DNA of 64,000 bases. Source: Hemileia vastatrix (Eukaryota > Basidiomycota > Pucciniomycetes > Pucciniales > Zaghouaniaceae). The stretch spans positions 27,734,193 to 27,798,192 of the forward strand of contig JASXTE010000008.1 in the NCBI GenBank assembly GCA_030280995.1. The letters are read 5' to 3'. The position numbers and the translations under genes were made by a program. Below the pieces are notes generated by a model, which was not told the origin of the DNA, did not search any database, and saw only the letters and a program-made list of their open reading frames with translations. Shown here one piece after another: positions 1 through 11,567 of this stretch (positions are counted from its first letter, which is position 1; every line of letters begins with the position of its first letter).

Positions 1-1141
1 GAAGTACTAAATTGCAATGTAAGGGACCCAAGCCAATTTCAAAGGCTTGGGTCATAAATTAAGGTTTCTAAAAAGCAGCCAGTATAAATCTGGCTGCAAT
101 AAAAAGTAAATTTTTTAAATAAAATACATAAAAAAATAAAAATTTGTTCAAATAAAATATACAACACTCTTTCGCCAGTAAGAAACAGCCTTCCATTGTT
201 ACACATAGAAACAAAATCAAATGTTTCTTTCATCAACATTGGCCATGTTTCAATATTTTGAACCAAGTAAGATCAGGAAAAAGGTCACGGCAAAAAAATT
301 GCATAATTAAAAGTCTCCCAATTTAATATGGTGCGGAGGTTCATATTTTAGAAATAGGTGGTGCACATTATAGTTTCCTTTAAAAAAATTCAAAAATGAA
401 TTAATTTTGGCGCAATGTAAATTTAAATGTGATGAGTGTATGTTTTTTAGCTACGTGAAACATGGTAGCTAGAATTATGTGGCGTCAATTTTTTTTAGAT
501 GTGAAATTCAGTGTTCCACAAATGTGCATCTGTACAACATGCAGCCAAGTAAATTCTAGCTGGAATTAGTATATGCATAGGAAAAAATGATCATGCTGTG
601 TAAAGTGCCTTGGCAACATCATTCTTGGAATTTAGATGAAGTTTATCATATGACTTGGAGAGCTGCATTTTTTTGAAAATGTGATCAGTGAAAATTCATG
701 ATATATACATCTGTTTGCCACCCAATTTATTTTTCCTTTCTCTTTCTCACTTACCTTTTTCAAAAATTATCAATCATATTTTTGCTTTATCATTTTGAAT
801 TATTGGTACTATTTTCTTGACCTTATCTGATTACCGGTAAGCAAATTTTTCTTGCTATTGCATTTCATATCATTTTGGTTTGTTACACTTTTTTACACTT
901 TTGACAAGTTAATCTAATGATTCTAATTCTGAATTTATTTTTATGGTATCTTTTACTGTACCCTTTCGATTCATTATAAAAAAATTCTTTTTCAGTTAAC
1001 TTAAAGTTTTTTTATTTGTTTGTCAATTTACTTTTCTTTATTCCTTATCAAAAATGTTCAATTTATTTATCTAACCATTTATTTTTTAAAACAGTGATTA
1101 TAAAATAAACTTTATAATTAATTTTGATCAATCAGCTACAA
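1..1141. other. AT-rich stretch without a recognised gene
   Basis: No reading frame of convincing length, no RNA gene and no transposon end was recognised here. The last few hundred bases before the dioxygenase start codon are T-rich on the plus strand and may hold its promoter, but no specific site can be named. Confidence 0.5.
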
Positions 1142-3053
1142 ATGGAAGAAGATTTTATAGACATGTAAGTTCATGTTTTGCTTATCATTTTTCTATATTT
1201 CTTTAATACTTTCTCAACCATTACATTATTAATATGAAAAGTAAAACATCATCTCGTACTTGCTGAAAGCATACAGGATAATGTTTTGCTTTTCATAATA
1301 ATAATTAGATTGTTTGTACTTTACCTTTAATTTATTGATTTTTAAGTTGTTTCAAAGTCTCGTACTTGCTGAAAGCATACAGGACAATGCTACAATTTAA
1401 AAATTAATAATTTATTGAAGTATAACTTTCTAAGTCAATATATTGATCAGAGCAAGATTTTTCATTTTATATATGTGGATATCATAATTCCGTAAATTTT
1501 TTAATATTACTAGTGTATTGGAGTTATACTTTCATTATATTATTAATATTAAGTGTAGAGCCAAATCTCGTACTTGCTGAATGCATACAGGATAAAGCTA
1601 TACTCTTTATATGTATAATTTAATAAAGTATACCTTTGAAACGCTTTCTTAATATTTGAAATAAAGAAAAAGTATATAAATTTACTAACATGTAGATATG
1701 CTAACTTTTGTATTTCTAATATTGAAGATATGATAAAGTTAAAGGTATCATTGACTGATAATTGAAATTATGTTACTATTTTCTAATTTTTGATTTTTTT
1801 CTATTTTAAATCAAAATTGAATTCTCTTAGGATTGAACCATCAATGAGTAACGATTTGAAAAAAAAAAACGGCCAGGGAAGAACTCTAACAATAGGTGGG
1901 CGAAAGACATTGCTACTGGAATGAAACTTGTAAACGCTCTTGGAATGGATACAAACGGGAAGAAGCCACATTTCTATGCACGATCTTATGCAAATAATAT
2001 GACAGATTGCAATAATTATTACAATTTTTTTCCTGGATGTAGTATTTATAAACCAAAAGGTGTCTTAATACCTAATGTTCTTGTGCAGACTTTTGAAATT
2101 CATGAGCTCAAAGAACTAGATATGTTAGAAGCTACGGTGCGATGCATTAAGGATCTTTCTTACTGCGAACATGAAATTAAAAATAATGGTTGTCATCAAA
2201 GAGCTGGTGGTTTTGGAAAAATGTTTGGTGGTGGCTTTATTTTAGATAGAAAGAAATCTTTACATATTCGTAAGTATCACTTTTTTTAATTTAAATACTG
2301 AATTTTTGAATGCTTTTCCTTGCAGATGAATACACTGATGATATTGTAAAAACGGATGAATATAAAAAACGAATGAAGAGGATTGCAATGTACTTTGAAT
2401 ATTTTTTTAAAAAAATATCATATGTAAAGTACAATGAGGCAACTAATCTTTGCGCAAAACTTGGTATTCCTGGATTTTCAAAAGTTTCTAGTGAAGAAGA
2501 CGGTGTACCGTTTGCTAGTAATTTAACTTGGACATCTGGAGGGAATGGTAATGGGTTCTCTAATGAGGTTCATCTCGATAAGGATGCAAGTGAGTATACT
2601 TTAGGAATATTTTTTCCTAAAGATACAGAAAAAAACACCATTCATATGAAGTATGATAAGACCCAACCACGACAAATAGGTGGAGAACTTATGTTTCCCG
2701 AAATTCGAAGTAAAATCAACTTTGAAGCAACTAATGGAATAACAGTGACATTATGGCCTGCCAATCAACTAAGGCATTTTACCTCAAGATGTCATGAAAT
2801 TCCTGGCTTCACTAGGATAGGTTCTTCTATTCAAATCAGCACTAGACTTTTTCATGCTATAGAAAAGCTTAATGTTTTTGATATTGATATTTCAGAATAC
2901 TTAGAAATTAAAACAGAAAAATTTAGGTTAGAATATTTGATTAGTGCTTTGAGAGTTTTTTTGAAAAGAGATGACTTAATAGAGGAAGAAATAGAATCAG
3001 CAAAGTATTATTTATCTAATGTTAAGACAAATCTAAAAAATCTAGATATATAA
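1142..3053 (+). CDS. TET/JBP-like 2OG-Fe(II) dioxygenase, one-base frame break in an A-run
   Basis: Members of the TET/JBP family oxidise 5-methylcytosine or thymine in nuclear DNA using Fe(II) and 2-oxoglutarate, and are expanded in many basidiomycetes. The best model has three exons: 1142-1164, 1831-2269 and 2326-3053, each intron with GT-AG ends. Exon 1 starts ATGGAAGAAGAT. The C-terminal half shows the family core: HLD (about residues 237-239, the H-x-D iron pair), a WPANQLRHF segment with the distal histidine near residue 304, and FTRIGSSIQIS with the arginine expected to bind 2-oxoglutarate near residue 318. The N-terminal part has a basic KKKRPGKNSNNRW stretch. The three exons sum to 1190 nt, one short of an open frame, because the A-run at 1859-1869 has 11 bases where 12 would fit; everything else is open. 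So it is either newly inactivated or an assembly error. Intron 1 is unusually long (666 nt). Expected length is about 396 aa. Substrate is inferred from the family. Confidence 0.75.
1252..1594. repeat. Three spaced copies of a 29-bp motif inside the long intron
   Basis: The motif begins TCTCGTACTTGCTGAA and ends GCATACAGGA. Copies lie at 1252-1280, 1358-1386 and 1566-1594, the first two nearly identical, the third with one or two changes. Start-to-start distances are 106 and 208 bp, close to one and two times 104, which suggests an old tandem repeat with a decayed middle unit. All three lie in the first intron of the dioxygenase gene. Function unknown. Confidence 0.8.
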
Positions 3054-3852
3054 ATATTAAAAATTTATATTATATATACACAACTTAATGCAAATTTAAA
3101 CATGATAAATACTGGGAGTAGCTGTAACATTTTCAGTTTTGATAATTATAGTATTATCTATTTCTTTTATTTGTGAAATAAAATAATTTTTTTTCATAAT
3201 ATTATAAGAAAATTTGATTTACTTTTGAGGAAATATATAAGTTGTGAAATCTTTAAATGTCATTTTTATTAAATTGGTAGCAAAGGTTCTAAAATAAAAA
3301 AAACTATAATAAAGAATTTGAAATATATTAGCCATAAAAATGTGCTTTTAATGCTACCAAATTAACTGTATAGTATTTTAGGTCAAACAGGCTTATTAAT
3401 AAAAAAGGTAATAATAAAGAGTTGAAGAAAGAATTTTGAATCAATGATAGATTAAATTGTATTTTTTTAAGAATGTACTCATTTAATTATTTAAATTGTT
3501 CTACTTCTGATTAAAAATGTTACAATCAACGAAAATATTTGTAATAAATAATAGATTATATAATATTAAAGGTAAAGTAACAAAACTAGAGCAGTTATCA
3601 TATTTTTATATAAACAATAAAATATTTAAGAATTTAATACAAGTATTTGAAATCATATAAGTAGATTTTAAAATCTTTGTTATTGCTGGACTTACAATAA
3701 TTTTTTTTAATAATTAATTTAGAAAATCATGTCAAAGGTTACTTAATAAATTTCAAAGATGGTCACATTTTTGACGTATTTGAAGGAAAATAACTTGAAT
3801 TATACAAGATATATCATATAGAAAGAACTTTATCTATTTACATGTTGGAATA
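3054..3852. other. AT-rich spacer between convergent genes
   Basis: The dioxygenase gene (plus) and the family A gene (minus) converge here. The sequence is nearly all A and T with no recognisable coding, RNA or transposon feature; it presumably holds both 3' ends. Confidence 0.5.
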
Positions 3853-6285
3853 TTAATTTATTGAAAGGCTATGTTTAGCAAAAAAAGGTGATACTGGCTG
3901 AATGGAGCTCCAGTGATTAAGAAAATCTGCAGAAATAGCCCTAGCAATTCCCGGAGGACTTGGGGTATCAAATTTTAAAGGAAATGGATCACACTTGCCT
4001 ATAAAAGGTTTTATTAATGTTAAAATATAGTTATTTAAATTTTTCCAAATTATTTCTTCCATCAAATGATTTTTTTTTTCATGTAAATTAAGAAACTTAA
4101 CTTCTGATATTACCTCCAAGCAATCAGCTGCTGAAGCCAATCTATGATCTTGAGAGCTCAGAAATAAACCACGGACACCATCAATTATATAGAATGTGAA
4201 AGATTGATATCGGTGGTGGGAGTATTCAGAATTTATTTTGTTTAGTGCAGCCTTTTGTTTCTCTCTCCTTATAGTCAGTTCAGTATTTTCGTTTTTCTCA
4301 CTTGATTGTTGAGCTTCACTAGTCTTGCCACTTGATATTGTTGCAGCACAATATTTTGATTTAAGAATGATAATTGACATAATTATATCAATGATAATAT
4401 TGCTGATTTGAAGAAGAGTTGACATTGATATATCACGGGTTTGAAGTGCAGTGGGACCAACTTCTAAGCCATCAGAAATCGGACTCTTCAGATTTGAAAG
4501 GTGAGCTAGAAGCTGAAGACCACGTTCAATTGGACAATCTGAGTTAATGTTTTGATGTGATGGAAGCTGGCTGAATTCATGTGCGGTCAGATAAAGTGAA
4601 GATGATATAAGAGATACCCATGAAGAACGGCAGTGGTCACTTGGGATCATTAATCTCATGAGCATTCGGATAAGATTGGATTCAGGGTGATCCGTTTTCT
4701 TTGTTGAGGAAAGAATTTCAGTATTTAAACCATCAGGATCACATAAATCTTCCATTTTTTTGAAATCAATATTATCGAGTACCCATAGCTGTGAGCTATC
4801 AATCTCTAAAAAAATATTTGCTACAAAAGGAAAAAAAAAATAAGTAAAAGAACAAAAGTCAAGACTAAAAATTATGGTAACTTACATAACTCAGTAAGTT
4901 TTGAAAGCCAATCTTCTCCACAAGATTTTTCCCAATGAAAAGTAAACATTGGAATATTTGACATGGGTTCTTGGGAATAAGTAGAAGAGCGTAATTCGAG
5001 GAGAGTAACAATTTCCAACCACGACCTTAGGACCTTTGCCGTGCTGATTCTACCTTTATAAAAATTATGAATTTTACAGAATTCCTCCTGCAAATCAGAT
5101 TCTTTTAGAACTGAGGGTGAATAAGTTAGAGGTTTTTTCGATATCTTGATTGGAGTTGATTTCATTGGTAGAGAAGCTTTCAAAGAGGTCAAAGTAGGTA
5201 ATTTAGGAGGTGATGGGTATTGCTTCTTAGAAATGAAGGAATTCGGTGATGAGCTGTTTGAATCATCATCTTTATCAAACATATCAACATGTCTTGAAGA
5301 AGATTTTAAACTTTGCTTTTTTTGATGAACAAGCATAGCTTCATATTCTGATAGTTGATCATCGCTATTTTCATTGCTCTTTTCATCATCTTCATCAGGG
5401 AGAGGGCGTTTATGGATGGAACAATCTACAGCAGGTGAGTTTCTGGTACAAAATATCAAAAGAAAGATAAAAAGTACAATATGTAAGCAATAAAAGAGAT
5501 ATATGATTGAATTTTAAAGATAAAAGAATAACAATAAAAAAAAAAGGAAACAAGAATATACTCATTATCAAAACCTTTGCTTTTTTTTTGAGATTTATTA
5601 TTTGATACATCAGAAAATTCATTAGCAGAAGCCGGTTTAATACGTCGAACAAAAGAGGAGCCTTGGGATAATCTCTTTTTCTTGGAGCGGATAACAGGTG
5701 TTTCAAGATTTTCCTTAGAAGTTGAAGCATGAGTTGAAGCTGATGGTTCATCTGTCTCATCATCATCCCTAATGACAATGACTTCATCAGGAGGAATCAT
5801 ACCCTCCTCATAAGCTACAAATATATATGAAGAAAAAAAAATATTAATAATCTTATCTACTAATTTAAAAGGAGACAAAAAAGGTGATGAACATACATTT
5901 TTCAAGGCTTTTCACATATTGGAGTAATTCATTACAAGGGTTAGATAAATATGAAGGAGAAGGATTATTGTTAAGGATCTTGACAAGCTCTTCTGTTTTA
6001 TCTCTAGCCAATTCAAGTAAATTGCGATACTGAACTCTCGTTATTTCCTGCCTCTCATTGCTAAGTACAGGAGGGTTAGGTGCCATGCCATGTGGCAGAC
6101 ATGGTGCAAGCTCAAAAGCTTCAAAGCGAGTATCAATCAGAGAGTGGGATGAAACACATTTGGGTGCTGGAAAATCAAATTTTTGAAAAAAAAAAGATAT
6201 AGAACATAAGTGAAATATATAAATTAAGAGAGAGGAACATGATATACATACAAAGTGGAGGTGTAGGATTTTGTATACTAGACAT
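3853..6285 (-). CDS. Family A protein, unknown function (693 aa, intact)
   Basis: Five exons join into one open frame on the minus strand: 6285-6252, 6166-5897, 5814-5562, 5442-4886 and 4820-3853, total 2082 nt, all introns GT-AG and about 55-120 nt. The start is the ATG of MSSIQNPTPPL. I do not recognise the protein. Exon 2 encodes a likely coiled or helical segment, exons 3 and 4 are acidic, Ser- and Lys-rich and probably disordered and nuclear (SKKKRLSQ, KRPLPDEDDEKSNE), and the last exon is more ordered, with the motif DGVRGLFL. The same domain order and the GVRGLFL motif recur in the broken gene at 58763-61355, so this is a real family. The palindrome array lies about 1 kb upstream of its start, and family B gene B1 lies beyond that on the same strand. 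It may act with the neighbouring transposase and helicase; that is inference from co-occurrence only. Confidence 0.8.
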
Positions 6286-7319
6286 ATTGATTAATGAATA
6301 TTAAAAAAAAGTATTCGATATCAAAAAATTATGATGTAATATGATGAATAATTATAAGAAACTCTATTCTAGAAAATTGAAGTTGATATTTTAATAGGAT
6401 AAAAAATTGAATAAGATTAAAATTAAAGTGAGGATGAAAGAAACAGAAAACATAAAGAGGGGGATTTTATATTATTTGAGCTTTTTTTAACATGTATTAT
6501 TCATAGTGGGGTAAACTGAGTAACATGCTAAATCACAATCTGTTTATATTGAAGCGAAATTTGATGTAGCTAACAGAAAATACTAGTAATTCTTTGGGGA
6601 CTTTTAGTGTGAAAAACAAATAATAACAAATTTATATCCCATATTCAAATTGCCACGGGTAAATACAAAATTTTTTAAATTAGAATTTACTCCTAAACAA
6701 TGGAGATACACTTAATTAGTATATTATATGAAAAAAAAGGATAATCCTTTATGAATATTTGTTAAATTTAATTTCAGATGACAATGCGAGATTCACATAT
6801 ATACTGATATGCCTCATCAAACAAGAAATGAATTATAAATATAAAATTGGTAACATTAGAATTTAAGATAAGAATTTGTTTTTTAAGTGACAGGAGGAGT
6901 GTCAGGCTAGGGTGTGGGCACCGTGACCAAGCCTTTGATAAACTTGGATACAACTAAGGGAAAAAAAAAAATTGAATAGTTTTATTTTGCAATATATCTT
7001 AGTCTGCACAAGATATTGCATTGTTGTCCCTAACTATACCAAAATTGTTACTTTTCAAAAGTTATAGGACTACTAAGTTGATAAAATATTATTATGAATC
7101 ACCCAATGAAATACCTTAAGCAACATTCAAAATTATTAAAATATTAATATTCAATTTGAGATTTGGATTAGCTAATTTTTCACAACTTACCACAGTTTTG
7201 ATTAATATAATAAAACTTGAAAAAAATTGTTGAGATAACCTAGAAATGGGTGCAAGAAAATGATGAAACATATGACTTGAAACTTAACTCATACACTATT
7301 GATAAACTTCATGGATCCT
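6286..7319. other. Upstream region of family A gene, no gene seen
   Basis: AT-rich sequence apart from a short GC-richer patch near 6890-6960. No gene, tRNA or transposon end was recognised. It should contain the family A promoter at its low-coordinate end. Confidence 0.4.
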
Positions 7320-9262
7320 GATTAATTTCTATCGAAATTAATTTTGAGACTAGCATATTGAATTTTAGCTATGACCAAGTACTGTAAGTGCCATGGTTTG
7401 TATTCAATATATTGGTGTTGAAATTAATTTTGATAGGAATCAACAAGTATCAGATGGCACCATGCATGAAACACTGACAGAAACCATCAAATTTATGAGG
7501 CAATGAACCTCATAATTTCGATCGAAATTAATATAGACCCGTGCATATTGAATACAAGCCATTTCACATGGACTACACAGACATAGATAAAATTCAACAT
7601 GCATGGCTTAATATTAATTTTGATCGAAATTAACCAAGGCATTAAAACATCAATTTTTATATGGTGTACTTGATCAAACCAGTTTATCTAACTGCTTAGC
7701 TTACCTATACTTATAGGAATTTTATGCATAGTCCATGTCCATATTAATTTCGATCGAAATTAATGTTGACTAATACATAATGAATACATGCTATGCCACT
7801 TACACTTTCCAGGCATAGCTACCATTAAATATGCCAGTATCAAAAATTAATTTCGATCGAAATTAATGAGCATGATAATCATGAATTTCTGGAGTCAACT
7901 GCTTATTTTTATGCATGGTGCCTTGCCAACATTAATTTCGATCGAAATTACTTTTGATACTGGCATATTGCATGTATATATGCCTGGAAAGTGTAAGTGG
8001 CATAGTGTGTATTCATTATGTATTGGTCAACATTAATTTCAATAGAATTTAATATTGACATTTTCATATTGAACCCAAACCAGCAAACGACCCAAAAAAT
8101 TCTTCATAAAACTGCTCATTAATTTCGATCGAAATTAGTGAGCACCATATACATATTGAATGGTAGTTATATCTGGTGTGTGTAAGTTGTAAAGCTTGTG
8201 TTCAATGTTTATTGGTCAACATTAATTTTGATCAAAATTAATGAGCATTTTGATCATGAACTTTTTCAGTCAGTTAGTTGTTTCAATGCATAATGGCATT
8301 CCAACATTAATTTTGATCAAAATTAATGTTGAAATGATATAATGCTTTTTTGCATGACATGTAAAGGACGGCAAGTATTTTTAAGTATTGAAATTTACTA
8401 TACATGTTGAGGGTAAATATAAAATTTACATATCCATATTAATTTCTATAAAAATTAATGTTGACCAATACATAATAAATAGTAAATATGCCTGGCTAGT
8501 GTAAGTGGCATAGCTTTTTTTCAATCTGCACTTGGCAACATTAATTTCGATCGAAATTAAGGTTCATGATTATCATCAATTTATTCAGTCAGTTGCTTAC
8601 TGTTATGCATGGTAACATGTCAACATTAATTTTAATAAAAATTGAATTTGACATGCTACCAAGCATTTTTATGTAAGATGAAAAGTAGGGCACTCTATTG
8701 TTAAGTAAACACATTACAATGCATATTGAGCATGTAAATATCATTTACACATTAATATTAATTTCAATCAAAATTAATGTTGACCAATAAACATTGAACA
8801 CAAGCTTTACAACTTACACACACCAGATATAACTACCATTCAATATGTATATGGTGCTCACTAATTTCGATCGAAATTAATGAGCAGTTTTATGAAGAAT
8901 TTTTTGGGTCGTTTGCTGGTTTGGGTTCAATATGAAAATGTCAATATTAAATTCTATTGAAATTAATGTTGACCAATACGTAATGAATACACACTATGCC
9001 ACTTACACTTTCCAGGAATAGACACCATGCAATATGCCAGTATCAAAAGTAATTTCGATCGAAATTAATGTTGGCAAGGCACCATGCATAAAAATAAGCA
9101 GTTGACTCCAGAAATTCATGATTATCATGCTCATTAATTTCGATCGAAATTAATTTTTGATACTGGCATATTTAATGGTAGCAATGCCTGGCAAGTATAA
9201 GTGGCATAGCGTGTATTCACTATGTATTGGTCAACATTAAATTCGATTGAAATTAATATGGA
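7320..9262. repeat. Array of about 20 palindromes with TTCGATCGAA core
   Basis: About 20 copies of the palindrome ATTAATTTCGATCGAAATTA or close variants occur between about 7320 and 9262, for example near 7513, 7741, 7843, 7930, 8117, 8538, 8859, 9048 and 9130. Spacing is regular, mostly about 102, 84-87 and 132 bp; a higher-order direct unit of about 318 bp is visible in the centre (copies near 8304 and 8622, 8436 and 8754). Variant copies read TTTTGATCAAAA or TTTTGATCGAAA, that is, the two CpG sites of the core turned into TpG or CpA. No coding potential. The array lies between B1 (3' end) and the 5' side of family A. Confidence 0.85.
7738..9262. repeat. Large inverted repeat, arms about 505 bp
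   Basis: Reading 9262 down to about 8756 on the minus strand reproduces 7738 to about 8243 on the plus strand with few differences, including unique landmarks such as the CTTACACTTTCCAGG box (plus near 7804, inverted near 7983, and again in the right arm near 9002) and the CAGCAAACGACCC box (8071 and, inverted, near 8905). The arms enclose a spacer of about 510 bp that contains two diverged direct copies of the 318-bp unit. A transcript through it would form a long double-stranded hairpin. Confidence 0.75.
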
Positions 9263-9472
9263 TACATAAATGTGACATAAAGAGGTATGGACCATCAATT
9301 TGTTGAAAATACATTTTTATATCTCATACATTATTTGTTTTTCTTAAATAAAATGTTACTCTCTCTCAATATCACTTTATAACATTTACCAAGCTGCTTT
9401 GAAAAAAAACAGAATACATAAAATTCAATATAAGATAGCTATATTACACAGAAGATCACCGTTATACCTAAG

Positions 9473-11150
9473 TTATGATGATGTTGATGCTCTATTAATT
9501 GATTCCCGAATCTTTACCAGATCAATATCAGCTCCAACCCCAAGTGACTCACGTTCATTCACAGATAATCCTTGCAAAAATGTTGCTGAATAGCAATTCT
9601 TGGGGAGGTATTTGGGAACATTGAATATACCATTTTGTGCAACTGTCCTTTCTGATGACCGTGAATATGTTTTTAATGTTGATTTTTTTTGAGCTGGTGT
9701 ATGGGCTAAGTCCTTTGTCATCTTATCCATTTTTTTAAACAAATCATTGAGTTCAGGATTTCGCCATCCAGGAATAGCTCGGATAGGTGCAGTTGGGGCT
9801 GGTGCTGGGCCTTCCTCGATATCAGAGATGCACCTAGTATCATGAAAAAGCACAACAAAACCTGGCACATCACTGCAGAGATCTCTTGCTAACTTGTAGC
9901 GTGCACTAGCAATCTGAATTCCAACTAAATCAGCTTCATAATAACAAAAAGCAAAGTAAAATTAAAAACTTACCTTGGTCCGATAACGTTTTACTTGTGC
10001 CCTTGCCCTCTTTTCAATCTTTTCTCTTGCTACCCTTTCCTCTTCTTGCCCAAACAACCTTATCATCTCCTTCCCCTTATTAACTACCCATTTCTCAATA
10101 ACACATTGAGTGAACTGAAGCTTTGACTGATCGATTGTATTCAAGGTGGTGAGCCATCTGGTACAGTGGTCGCATACTATGCTTCCCATGACTTGATTCC
10201 AAGTTGATTCTGAAAAATCACGGCAAGTCCAATCAAACGTGAATTTCCGAAAACCTTTTTCTTGCAATTCACGCTCTAAGTTTCTTTTGACAGAAAGTGG
10301 GATCGGTGCTCCTCCTTTTAGTCCTCGAGGCTCAGGTGCTGGAAAAAATTCGGGTAGTCGAATTTTGGATCGCAAGAAGGCTATAGAATTGGTTATCAGA
10401 AATTGTCGATCAGCTGCAGAATTGGCACGGTTAGAAGATTGGACTTGGGTTAGGACAGTTTGAATGGTTTTTAGTTTGAATTGGCTCCAATCTTTCCAAT
10501 TTTCAATCTCCAAAGGTGTTGGGCTCGCAGGATATTTTGATATTTGTGTTGGTCCCCCAAGACAATACTTCAGAAAGTGGTAAATATTTCTATTTAGACT
10601 GTCCGAGCTCCTGGGAACATCATTCCTTCTAACTAAGCCTCTTACAGCCCTTAACCCCCGTTCTCGCTCATGAGACTCTGCTGAATTGAGTCTGTGGTAA
10701 TCACTGATACCCATAATGATTGAGGGATTCACTAACAATTCAAATAAGTTAATTAAATTGGTTATTTTTCAATAAAAGAATACACTACAAATTTTACTTA
10801 CCTGCTCCACTTGTGCTTGCTCCTTGGTTAGGCTGAGCAGATGATGATTGGTCTCCGAAAAATTCCCTCAATACTTCACTAGCCCAATCTCTTCCTAGCT
10901 GATCAGCTTGCTGATCAGCACTTTCAGAAGCAGAAGGATGATTGGGATTAAAATTTCTCGGTTCTGAATGAGACTCTTGGCCTGGATTGGGATTAGGTGG
11001 TGGGTTAGGATTAGGTGGTACAGATTGAGATGCATCTGGAGGTGGATCAGCAGAGGGTGGTGGAGGAGTATTTCCAGTATTAGTATGTTGAGGCGGAAAA
11101 CAATCAGAATCGGTTGGGTCAACAGACATCCCTTCAAAATTATCATCCAT
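9473..11150 (-). CDS. Family B protein B1, unknown function (515 aa, intact)
   Basis: Three exons on the minus strand, 11150-10802, 10731-9974 and 9913-9473, give 1548 nt of open frame starting MDDNFEGMSVDPTD. The first 110 residues are Pro-, Asn- and Ser-rich and look disordered. Exon 2 holds a helical domain with FTFDWTCRDFSESTWNQ (about residues 280-296) and ends in a basic segment (KIEKRARAQVKRYRTK). Exon 3 contains the SDIE box followed by GWRNPELNDLF, and near the end PKYLPKNCYSATFLQGLS. The same three landmarks in the same order occur in three other genes of this window (16031-17152, 52934-54031, 61886-63710). I do not recognise the family. The basic stretch after the WN box would suit nucleic acid binding, but this is only an impression. 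The transposase gene lies directly upstream on the same strand, about 420 bp away. Confidence 0.8.
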
Positions 11151-11567
11151 AATGAACTGTAATAAAATAAAATAAAATAAAAATAATCAGTTGTTAAAAT
11201 TTATACCTATCAAAGCTAAAGTAAAAAAAGATACTATGTATATAGTCTTGTAAACGTGTATGTTCTCTTGTCGAAAAATAAAGTGAATAATATATAGCTA
11301 TCAGCTAAAGTTGGAAGGTCAAACTATTTATAGTAGATGAATGAGCAAGAAGATCATTCATTAAGTAAAAATTTTATCATATTTCTCATTATCATGATTT
11401 TATTTCTTTCATTCTTACATTTAAGATAAAAATGACTCATTGAAAGCATGGGTTCTCTCGCAATAAAAGCAACCAAAGTAATTGTTCACTGGTTTATGAT
11501 AAGGTAAGTTGGATGCATTGCATTTTTTAATCGAGCATTGAATTATTTCTTTCACCATTTACAAATA
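11151..11567. other. Spacer between B1 start and transposase end
   Basis: AT-rich, no gene. It begins with an AATAA-type short repeat next to the B1 start codon. It should contain the B1 promoter and the transposase 3' end. Confidence 0.4.

Noticed and set aside
6890..6960. GC-rich patch as a possible tRNA
   Set aside because: No cloverleaf could be drawn and there is no GGTTCRA box.
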